Source: Bacteriovoracaceae bacterium UBA2428 (lineage in GTDB: Bacteria; Bdellovibrionota; UBA2428). From it: a stretch of 8,898 nucleotides of DNA. The first letter of the stretch is position 1; each line of letters begins with the position of its first letter. Both the position numbers and the translations under genes were made by a program. Shown piece after piece: positions 1 through 5,378 of the stretch. The notes under the pieces were generated by a model, which ran no database searches, had not been told where the DNA came from, and worked only from the letters and a program-made list of their open reading frames with translations. The stretch covers positions 18,507 to 27,404 of the forward strand of contig DDRA01000005.1 of assembly GCA_002343545.1 (NCBI GenBank), in the 5' to 3' direction.

Positions 1-32
1 GCGAGATCCTTCTCCACGGCCGCGAGGTTTAG
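1..32 (+). CDS. Possible C-terminal end of an upstream plus-strand gene (partial)
   Basis: In one plus frame the first 32 bases read EILLHGREV followed by TAG at 30-32. This would be the last nine residues of a gene entering from outside the window, converging on the minus-strand gene that ends at 82. A hairpin begins three bases after the stop, which fits a gene end. Nine residues are too few to identify a family, and the frame could be open by chance. No function is proposed. Confidence 0.25.
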   Translation, partial: EILLHGREV

Positions 33-34
33 CA

Positions 35-59
35 GGGGGACGACGCGCGGTCATCCCCC
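35..59. terminator. Hairpin between convergent gene ends, candidate bidirectional terminator
   Basis: GGGGGACGAC pairs with GTCATCCCCC around a five-base GC loop. The stem is ten pairs with one A/C mismatch on the plus strand, which becomes a G-U wobble in minus-strand RNA. It lies 22 bases past the stop of the minus-strand gene ending at 82 and just after a possible plus-strand stop at 32. There is no T-run on either side, so intrinsic termination would be weak. It may instead be a 3' stabilising hairpin. Confidence 0.4.
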
Positions 60-81
60 GACCGCGTTCGTCGGCGATCCG

Positions 82-840
82 TCAGAAAACGGCGCGGGCT
101 CCCGCCACGAACTCCGAGCCTCCGGCGGCCCCCAAGGGGGGATGGTAGAAGGCTTCGAGGGCGACCGCTTGGGTGACGGCGAAGCCGAGGCCGGCTTGCG
201 CGCCCGTCGAGACGTTGCCCGAGGCCACGCGGCTCGTGATCCCCGCCGTCGCGCTTAGACGGCCGGCGTCGAAGCCAAGATTGGCGGCGAGAACCCAGGG
301 ACCGAGATCCCAAGGGGTGCCCTTGGTCACGTCGAAGGCGAACAAAAGTTCCCCGGCTTGGAATCCGAGCCCCAGCGCCACTTCGCTCGCGCCGCTGCCG
401 AGGCCGCGGACGACGCCGGTCAGGCGAAAGCGCGAAAGGTGGGTCGTCAGTCCGAGGTCGAGACTGGCTCCCGAAAAATCTGTGCTCCGTAGCGCGAGGC
501 CCAGGGCGAGGTCACTTCCGACGACGGCGCTGAAGCCGCCGCCCACGTGGTGGCTCGACCCGCCGTGGGTCCAGCCCGCGCCCGCACCGATCTTGCCGAA
601 GCCCGAGCTTAGGAACATCGAAGGCGTGCCGGAGTCGAAAGCCCAGAGCCCTTCGAGTCCCGTGCCTTTGCCTTCGTGGAAAAGCGAAGGGTTCGTGAAG
701 GCCGACCGCGTCGGCGAGGCGTACGCCAGGCCCACGCCGACGAGCCGAGTCTCTTTGGCGGCGTGCGCGAGCCCCGCGCCCAGCGCCAGGATCAACGCGA
801 AGCCACGTACCGAAGGCCGAAGGTTGGATAAGTTGCGCAT
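82..840 (-). CDS. Probable outer-membrane beta-barrel protein with signal peptide
   Basis: The product is 252 residues. The N-terminus has basic residues (MRNLSNLRPSVRG), a hydrophobic core (FALILALGAGLA) and an AHA-A cleavage site, which is a classical Sec signal peptide. The mature part is rich in Gly, Ala, Leu and Ser with alternating hydrophobic stretches, has almost no Cys, and ends in Phe (GARAVF), as BAM-assembled barrel proteins do. I therefore infer an outer-membrane or surface-exposed barrel of unknown substrate. The start at 840 is preferred over an upstream ATG at 876 because GGAGGAGG lies immediately upstream and the signal peptide begins there. The gene is divergent from the HAD phosphatase; a six-base palindrome (CCACGC/GCGTGG, 873-888) lies in its presumed leader. 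No named family is recognised. Confidence 0.75.
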   Translation of the reverse strand: MRNLSNLRPSVRGFALILALGAGLAHAAKETRLVGVGLAYASPTRSAFTNPSLFHEGKGTGLEGLWAFDSGTPSMFLSSGFGKIGAGAGWTHGGSSHHVGGGFSAVVGSDLALGLALRSTDFSGASLDLGLTTHLSRFRLTGVVRGLGSGASEVALGLGFQAGELLFAFDVTKGTPWDLGPWVLAANLGFDAGRLSATAGITSRVASGNVSTGAQAGLGFAVTQAVALEAFYHPPLGAAGGSEFVAGARAVF

Positions 841-992
841 GCGTCCTCCTCCACGGATCCAGGTCTCCTCGCCCACGCGGGAGCGTGGCCGCTATTTTAG
901 CATGCGCTTCGGGATCTTCGCGCTCGACGAGCGGGACCGCGCCGATGGATGCGAGCCTTTTGCCGCGGCACCGCATGTGCGCTCGTGATAAG
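841..992. promoter_or_regulatory. Divergent intergenic region with palindrome and candidate -10
   Basis: This gap must carry the promoters of both divergent genes. The perfect palindrome CCACGC-ggga-GCGTGG spans 873-888. On the minus strand TAAAAT (899-894) matches five of six bases of a sigma-70 -10 box and would start a transcript about 45 bases before the ATG at 840. No convincing -35 is visible at the right spacing. The palindrome would sit just downstream of the start point, where a repressor or leader hairpin could act. This is inference from short motifs only. Confidence 0.3.
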
Positions 993-1745
993 ATGATGGG
1001 GTTGTCTCCGCTCAAAGATATCCTTCCACGCACGGTCTGGTTCCTGGATTTCGACGGCAGCCTCTGCCCTCACCAAGAAGTTTGGGAAGAACGCGTTTAC
1101 GATCCCGATGAGATTCTCCGCGAGGTCGAGGCGCTCGCTTCGATCGCGCGAGGAATCCTGTGGAATACGGGCCGGCGCCCGCCTTCCCTCGGCGGCGTCC
1201 ATCCCCGCTTCCTCGATCACTCCGGCTACTTCGTGCAGGGGTCCGTAAAGTGGGACGCCAAAGCGGGCCAAGCGAAGACCATCGCCCCCTTGCTCGATCC
1301 CGACGTCGGCGCGCGCTTCGCGGCCGAGATCGGCGGCGATCGTTCGCTGCGACTCGAGGTCAAGGAAACGGGATTGCGGGTCGCTTCGGTGCAAGGCGGG
1401 CAGGCCGCCAAGATCAAGGGCTTCATCGAAAAGCACGCGGCGCTCTTGCCCAAGGGGTGGTCCTGGCGCGTCGGGCACCGCGGCGCCGAAGCGCTGCCGG
1501 ACGGTTACGACAAGGGATCCGCGCTTCGCGAGGAATGGGGCCGCTGGCCGACGGATTCGATTCCCGTCGCGGTCGGAGACGATGTCTTCGATCGCCCCGC
1601 TTTCGAGGAGGCCTTGGCCCGCGGCGGTTACGTGGTCGCCGTGGGAGACAGCTGCGGCTGGGTCACCCAGCTCGCGCATCGACCTTCGCAGATCATTTAC
1701 TGCGAAACTCCGGCGCGCGTGGCCGCGCTTTGGCTATCGCGCTGA
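993..1745 (+). CDS. HAD-superfamily phosphatase, OtsB (trehalose-6-phosphate phosphatase)-like
   Basis: A 250-residue HAD hydrolase. Motif I is DFDGS (Asp19 nucleophile, Asp21 acid/base), motif II is WNTGR (Thr59), the motif III lysine is in YDKG (Lys174), and motif IV is VGDDVFD (Asp196, Asp197, Asp200 for Mg2+). The layout with a cap between motifs II and III and the DKG...GDD order matches the HAD-IIB class containing trehalose-phosphatase. The GDDxxDxxAF ending resembles the OtsB signature, but the fit is not exact, so a sugar-phosphate substrate is inferred and trehalose-6-phosphate is only a candidate. No OtsA partner is in the window. The frame is open from 885, but residues encoded before 993 are unlike the family. 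The start could be ATG at 993 or 996 (or TTG at 1002), none with a strong ribosome site. It converges on the SWIB gene. Confidence 0.75.
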   Translation: MMGLSPLKDILPRTVWFLDFDGSLCPHQEVWEERVYDPDEILREVEALASIARGILWNTGRRPPSLGGVHPRFLDHSGYFVQGSVKWDAKAGQAKTIAPLLDPDVGARFAAEIGGDRSLRLEVKETGLRVASVQGGQAAKIKGFIEKHAALLPKGWSWRVGHRGAEALPDGYDKGSALREEWGRWPTDSIPVAVGDDVFDRPAFEEALARGGYVVAVGDSCGWVTQLAHRPSQIIYCETPARVAALWLSR

Positions 1746-1770
1746 ACCCGGTTCGGTCGCGTTCGATCCC

Positions 1771-1818
1771 AAAAACAAAAAAGCCCCGTCCGCGGGCCCG
1801 AGGGCCGCGGACGGGGCT
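1771..1818 (-). terminator. Strong intrinsic terminator of the SWIB gene
   Basis: A perfect 14-bp stem, AGCCCCGTCCGCGG (1782-1795) with CCGCGGACGGGGCT (1805-1818), has a nine-base loop. Read on the minus strand it is followed by TTTTTTGTTTTT (1782-1771), a textbook U-tract. It lies 15 bases beyond the stop of the SWIB gene at 1834. The plus-strand side has no T-run after the stem, so it is directional for the minus gene, though the stem may also serve the convergent phosphatase transcript. Confidence 0.9.
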
Positions 1819-1833
1819 CGAAAGCATTTCAGC

Positions 1834-2190
1834 TTAGCTGAGGTGCTTGTTGACCAGCTTGGTCATTTCGAACATCGAAACGGTCTTCTTGCCGCCGAAG
1901 ACAGCCTTGAGGTTGTCGTCTGCGTTGATGTTGCGCTTCTCTTTGGCATCTTGAAGGTTGTTCTTCTTGATGTAAGCCCACAGCTTCTTCGTGACTTCCG
2001 TGCGCGGCATCGGCTTCGCGCCGACGACCGTAGCGAGGGTCGCGCTCGGGGTCATGGGCTTCATGAAGGCCGGATTCGGCTTGCGCTTCGTCTTAGCCTT
2101 CTTGGGGGCTGCAGCTTTCTTGGGAGCCGCTTTCTTAGCGGCCTTCTTGGGGGCTGCTTTCTTGGGGGCAGCTTTCTTCTTCGTAGCCAT
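1834..2190 (-). CDS. SWIB/MDM2-domain protein with histone H1-like Lys/Ala/Pro tail
   Basis: A small, very basic protein of 118 residues. Residues 2-38 are almost only Lys, Ala and Pro in repeated PKKAA units, like the C-terminal tail of histone H1 and bacterial H1-like proteins. Residues about 42-118 form a SWIB domain: FMKPMTPS start, a conserved KPMPRTEVTKKLWAYIK helix region, NLQD, INADD, KAVFGGK and MFEMTKLVNKHL. SWIB domains occur in eukaryotic chromatin remodellers and in bacteria such as Chlamydia, sometimes fused to topoisomerase I. Here I infer a nucleoid-associated DNA-binding protein whose tail contacts DNA non-specifically; the SWIB partner is unknown. The start at 2190 has an excellent ribosome site (AAGGAG, 2202-2197, six bases upstream), and the gene has its own strong terminator, so it is probably monocistronic and well expressed. 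Confidence 0.9.
   Translation of the reverse strand: MATKKKAAPKKAAPKKAAKKAAPKKAAAPKKAKTKRKPNPAFMKPMTPSATLATVVGAKPMPRTEVTKKLWAYIKKNNLQDAKEKRNINADDNLKAVFGGKKTVSMFEMTKLVNKHLS
2096..2185. repeat. Imperfect 15-base tandem repeats encoding the PKKAA tail
   Basis: Units close to GCTTTCTTGGGGGCA recur in tandem through the 5' part of the SWIB gene, with one unit altered (TTCTTAGCGGCC). Each encodes PKKAA or a variant on the minus strand. The repeat is part of the coding sequence, and its unit number could vary between strains by slippage or recombination. Confidence 0.6.
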
Positions 2191-2250
2191 GTGGTACTCC
2201 TTTTTTAAGTTCCTGGTTCCTTGCGCGGTTCCGGTTCTTCTCGGGCGTCA

Positions 2251-2291
2251 CGAACGAAAAATCCTCTCTTTCGAGGGGAACGCTTCGTTCG
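2251..2291. repeat. Inverted repeat CGAACGAA / TTCGTTCG with nested small stem
   Basis: CGAACGAA (2251-2258) is perfectly complementary to TTCGTTCG (2284-2291). The loop contains a nested CCTC/GAGG pairing (2263-2266 with 2273-2276). It lies about 60 bases upstream of the SWIB start, so it would be in that gene's leader or promoter. It could be an operator or a leader hairpin; no regulator is recognised. Confidence 0.45.
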
Positions 2292-2396
2292 TTTTCGCTC
2301 GGGAATTGCCCTCTCCCTTCGCTCGCTTTCCTCGGAGAATCACTCTGCGAAGAGCTTTTTCCCTCTAGAAACTAAAATTTCTTTTACACGATTTTC

Positions 2397-2426
2397 GGAG
2401 CGCGCAATAGCGGGGCTCCTTTTTTT
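2397..2426 (+). terminator. Terminator-like hairpin with T7 tract upstream of metG
   Basis: GGAGC (2397-2401) pairs with GCTCC (2415-2419), continued after a small internal loop by CGC (2403-2405) with GCG (2410-2412) around an AATA loop. Seven T residues follow directly (2420-2426). This has the form of a plus-strand intrinsic terminator but ends no visible plus-strand gene. It lies 158 bases before metG, so it could be an attenuator in a long metG leader, the end of a small RNA, or chance, since the stem is modest. Confidence 0.4.
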
Positions 2427-2486
2427 CATAGGGGAAATCACTTTTTTTCACTCTGAAACGAGACGACGCGCTCGGCTTCGACGGCC

Positions 2487-2536
2487 GATTCTCCCTCGAG
2501 AAAGCCTTCGCGCGATCGAATTTCTCGAGGGAAATC
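2487..2536 (+). promoter_or_regulatory. 17-bp bulged stem in the metG leader
   Basis: TCCCTCGAGAAA (2492-2503) is perfectly complementary to TTTCTCGAGGGA (2521-2532). After a single bulged C (2491) the pairing continues for GATT/AATC (2487-2490 with 2533-2536), and C2486 can pair with G2537. The loop is 17 bases. The right arm can alternatively pair locally (ATTTC with GAAAT, CGCGA with TCGCG), giving two mutually exclusive folds, as seen in regulatory leaders. It ends 47 bases before the metG ATG. No known riboswitch or T-box consensus is recognised. Confidence 0.6.
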
Positions 2537-2583
2537 GTCGCGGGGATGACCCCTTTTCGCGGGGCTGATAGTGTTCCCGCACG

Positions 2584-4149
2584 ATGACTTCCGACCCTCG
2601 TTACATCACGACGCCGCTCTACTACGTGAACGCGAAGCCCCACCTCGGCCACGCGTACGCCACGCTCCTCGCCGATACGGTGAGCCGTTTCGAACGCCAG
2701 CGAGGTCACCGCACGCGTTTCCTGACGGGCACCGACGAGCACGGGGAGAAGATCCAGACGAAGGCGAAGGAAGAGGGCAAGAGCCCGCTCGAATTCGCCA
2801 CCGCGAACGCCAAGCTCTTCGAGGCCGCGTGGCAGGCGATGGGCCTCACGCCCGACATCTTCTACCGGACGACGCAGGCTTCCCACGTGAAGCTCGTGCA
2901 GGCGGCGCTGCAGCAGCTGAAGGACCGCGGCGAGATCTACTTCGCCGAGTACGAAGGCAAGTACTGCGTCGGATGCGAACGCTTTCGCACGGATCAGGAG
3001 TGGGACGCCGAGGGGCTTTGCCCCGACCACCGCACGCCGCCGGTCGTGCGTAAGGAAGCCAACTACTGGTTCAAGATGGGCGCCTACCAACAACGCCTCC
3101 TGGACTTCTACCGCTCGAACCCCGACGTCATCCGTCCGGCCTCGTACCTGAACGAGGTACTGGGCTTCCTCGCGCAGCCGCTCGAGGATCTCTGCATCTC
3201 GCGTCCGACGACGCGTCTCGAGTGGGGTATCCCGCTTCCCTTCGACGACAAGTACGTCACCTACGTCTGGTTCGACGCCCTTCTGAACTACCCGGGCGGG
3301 TTGGGCTACGAAGGCAAACCGGTCGGACAGAACCCGGGCTTCGACGAGAAGCTCTGGGCCGAAGCGACGCACTTCATCGGTAAGGACATCCTCAAGACGC
3401 ACGCCATCTACTGGCCAACGATGCTCATGGCGCTCGGTCTGCCCGTCTTCCGCCACCTTAACGTGAGCGGCTACATCCTGATGAACTCGCTCAAGATGTC
3501 CAAGTCGCTCGGCAACATCGTCGAGCCGGTGACGATGTCGGAGACCTTCGGGGTCGATTCGCTCCGTTTCTTCCTGCTTCGCGAAGTGCCCTACGGCGGC
3601 GACGCGAACTTTGCTTGGGAAGCCTTCGTGAACCGTCTCAACGCGGAGCTCGCCAACGGCATCGGCAACCTGACGTCTCGTTCGCTCACGATCGCGGTCA
3701 AGTCGCTCGGCGGGAAGGTCCCGGCCAAAGCGGCCCGCGGCGACGCCGAAGCGGCCTTGCTCAAGCAGGTGCACGCGCTGCCGGAGAGTTTCGCCAAGGA
3801 GTTCGAGGCCGGCCGTTACCACATCGCGCTCACCCAGTTCGGCGAGTGCGTGCGCGCCTGCGATCTCTACGTGAACGACAACAAGCCTTGGGCCCTCGCC
3901 AAGGATCCCGCGCAAACCGAGCGGTTGGGGGCCGTCATCGGTACCTTGATCGATGCGCTCTGGACGCTTTCCGTCGTCGCGGATTCGGTGCTGCCGAACG
4001 GGATGGGGCGCCTTCGCGTGGCGCTCGGGGAAGCTTCGCCGGAAGTCCCGGCCTGGTCGCGGGCCACGGAGCTGCGTCCCGAAGGGTCGGCGCTCGGCGA
4101 GGTCCCGCGGCTCTTCCCGCGCTTCGAAATCCCGAAAGAACCCGCCTAA
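2584..4149 (+). CDS. metG: Methionyl-tRNA synthetase
   Basis: The class I synthetase that charges tRNA-Met in the cytoplasm. In 521 residues it shows the HIGH-type motif HLGH (20-23) in the N-terminal TPLYYVNAKPHLGHAY block, TGTDEHG (48-54), a single zinc knuckle (Cys128-x2-Cys131 and Cys146-x2-His149), WGIPLP, TYVWFDALLNY, HFIGKDILKTHAIYWP, and the KMSKS loop (304-308). The C-terminal alpha-helical anticodon domain follows. It ends without the EMAP-like tRNA-binding domain of longer MetRS forms. The arrangement resembles the Thermus-type enzyme rather than the E. coli one. The start at 2584 fits the family N-terminus. No Shine-Dalgarno sequence is visible before it; instead a 13-codon frame overlaps the ATG as ATGA. 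It converges with the RlmL-like gene, ending 33 bases away. Confidence 0.97.
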   Translation: MTSDPRYITTPLYYVNAKPHLGHAYATLLADTVSRFERQRGHRTRFLTGTDEHGEKIQTKAKEEGKSPLEFATANAKLFEAAWQAMGLTPDIFYRTTQASHVKLVQAALQQLKDRGEIYFAEYEGKYCVGCERFRTDQEWDAEGLCPDHRTPPVVRKEANYWFKMGAYQQRLLDFYRSNPDVIRPASYLNEVLGFLAQPLEDLCISRPTTRLEWGIPLPFDDKYVTYVWFDALLNYPGGLGYEGKPVGQNPGFDEKLWAEATHFIGKDILKTHAIYWPTMLMALGLPVFRHLNVSGYILMNSLKMSKSLGNIVEPVTMSETFGVDSLRFFLLREVPYGGDANFAWEAFVNRLNAELANGIGNLTSRSLTIAVKSLGGKVPAKAARGDAEAALLKQVHALPESFAKEFEAGRYHIALTQFGECVRACDLYVNDNKPWALAKDPAQTERLGAVIGTLIDALWTLSVVADSVLPNGMGRLRVALGEASPEVPAWSRATELRPEGSALGEVPRLFPRFEIPKEPA

Positions 4150-4174
4150 GGCCGCTTCAAGCCTTGTCTGCGGC
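4148..4174. terminator. Weak hairpins between convergent metG and methyltransferase ends
   Basis: Two alternative short stems are possible in the 33-base gap: AAGGC (4148-4152) with GCCTT (4161-4165), or GCCGC (4151-4155) with GCGGC (4170-4174). Neither is followed by a clear T-run. It could be a weak bidirectional terminator, or the two transcripts may overlap. Confidence 0.2.
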
Positions 4175-4182
4175 GTTCTCGG

Positions 4183-5370
4183 TTATTTGAATTTGCCGGG
4201 GCGAATCTCGTAGGCGAGGAGGCGCAGCCCTTCGGGGCCGTTGTCGACCGTGAGCTTCTTGGAAGGTCGCAGTCCGACGGCTTTCTCGAGCGGTCCTACG
4301 GTGAGCGCGAGGCCCAGTTTGCTGGGAGTCGCGGCGTGCTTGAGCTTCTGCGCGAGCAGGCCCAACAGATCGGCCGTCTTCTTGACGTCGCCGATGCGCA
4401 CGCCGTGCGGGGGGTTCGTGACGACCCAATCCGCCTCGAGGTCGCGTTCACGGAAGTCGGCGCGCACGAGCTCCGCGCGCCCCCTCAGGTTGCGCTTGGC
4501 CTTCTCGAGCTGCCGCGATTCGACGTCGCGCCCTTCGAGACGGAGTTTGAGCGGTACGACGGCTTTCGAGGCGCGCACGAGTTCCGCTTCGAGCGCGGCC
4601 TCGAGTTCCATCGAGAAGAGCGCGCCCTTGAATTCGCGGGCGCGTCGGACCAGGCCGGGCGCGCGGTTTTCGGCGATGGCCGCCGCTTCGAGCAGGATCG
4701 TGCCGCTACCGCAGAAGGGGTCGACGAAGAGGCCTTCCGCTCCCGCGCGTAGCCCGACCAGACGAAGGAGCGCGGCCGCGCGGTTCTCGCGCAGGGGCGC
4801 CTCGCCGGCTTCCGTGCGTTGGCCCCGGCGGTGGAGCGGCGCCCCGCTCAGGTCCAAGGAGAGGCGGCAGCGCCCCTCCTGGAAGTGGGCCTCGAGTCGG
4901 ATGTCGGGATTCTCGCGGTCGACGTCGGGCCGGTCGACGCCGTGCTTGCGGATCTCGTCGCAGACCGCGTCCTTGATCTTGAGCGCGGCGAAGGAGAGCA
5001 CGAGATCGCGGCCCGGGCTCTTGCCGTGGGCGAAGACGGCCAGAGTCCGGCCGGGGCGCATATAGTCGGCCCACTTCACGCGGCGGACCTGATCGTAGAG
5101 CATGTCCGCGTTCACCGCGGCGAACTCGCGCAGCTCGAGCAGGAGCCGCGAAGCCAAGCGCGACCCGACGAGCACTTTGGCGGCGTCCGCCCAGCTTCCC
5201 GCGAAACGGAGGGCGCCCGTGGGATGCTTTTCGTCGCCGTCGGCCTCGACCTCGAGGATGCCCATCTCGGCGAGCTCGTCGCTGAGCAGGCGTTCGAGAC
5301 CCGGCACGCAGGTCACGACGAATTTCAAGGTCGGCGTTTCGTTCGCGTTTCGCGATGCGCTTTTCATCAT
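4183..5370 (-). CDS. THUMP-domain RNA N2-guanine methyltransferase, RlmL-like
   Basis: A 395-residue SAM-dependent RNA methyltransferase of the UPF0020/RlmL type. The N-terminus (FVVTCVPGLERLLSDEL) is typical of the family's ferredoxin-like start. A THUMP RNA-binding domain covers about residues 60-172, followed by the family mark SLDLSGAPLHRRG (171-183). Motif I is VDPFCGSG (216-223), and the catalytic NPPY-type motif reads NPPHG (319-323). In E. coli the matching half of RlmKL makes m2G2445 in 23S rRNA; here the RlmK half is absent, as in many non-gamma bacteria. The exact target is inferred. The start is ATG at 5370 (or the next ATG at 5367), eight bases after the TrmA-like stop, so the pair is probably an operon with coupled translation. 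An upstream extension of this frame to 6303 is a shadow of the neighbour. Confidence 0.85.
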   Translation of the reverse strand: MMKSASRNANETPTLKFVVTCVPGLERLLSDELAEMGILEVEADGDEKHPTGALRFAGSWADAAKVLVGSRLASRLLLELREFAAVNADMLYDQVRRVKWADYMRPGRTLAVFAHGKSPGRDLVLSFAALKIKDAVCDEIRKHGVDRPDVDRENPDIRLEAHFQEGRCRLSLDLSGAPLHRRGQRTEAGEAPLRENRAAALLRLVGLRAGAEGLFVDPFCGSGTILLEAAAIAENRAPGLVRRAREFKGALFSMELEAALEAELVRASKAVVPLKLRLEGRDVESRQLEKAKRNLRGRAELVRADFRERDLEADWVVTNPPHGVRIGDVKKTADLLGLLAQKLKHAATPSKLGLALTVGPLEKAVGLRPSKKLTVDNGPEGLRLLAYEIRPGKFK

Positions 5371-5378
5371 GTTCAAAC

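Larger units (their letters stand above)
2191..2583. promoter_or_regulatory. 393-base divergent intergenic region between SWIB gene and metG
   Basis: No convincing gene longer than about 30 codons is seen here. It is clearly more AT-rich and T-tract-rich than its surroundings. It should hold the promoters of the SWIB gene (leftward) and metG (rightward). I cannot point to a -35/-10 pair for either. It contains an 8-bp-stem inverted repeat (2251-2291), a shorter pair CTTCGC/GCGAAG (2317-2322 and 2347-2352), a terminator-like hairpin (2397-2426) and a 17-bp bulged stem (2487-2536). Candidate hexamers are TTTACA at 2383-2388 and TAAAAT at 2373-2378 on the plus strand, but they are not properly spaced to partners. 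Confidence 0.5.

Noticed and set aside
173..988. Plus-strand frame of 271 codons opposite the outer-membrane protein
   Set aside because: It is Pro/Arg/Ser-rich with no motifs, and the minus-strand frame has a signal peptide, ribosome site and barrel-type C-terminus.
2221..2568. Plus-strand frame of 115 codons in the SWIB/metG gap
   Set aside because: No ribosome site or recognisable domain, odd composition, and it runs through the inverted repeats and the terminator-like T-run.
2191..2583. T-box or SAM riboswitch before metG
   Set aside because: The region has stems and a terminator-like hairpin, but I could not find the T-box AGGGTGGNACCGCG element or a recognisable SAM riboswitch core.
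2365..3915. Long minus-strand open frame (516 codons) opposite metG
   Set aside because: It is antisense to an unmistakable MetRS, has the Arg/Glu/Val-rich composition of a high-GC shadow frame, and shows no domain.
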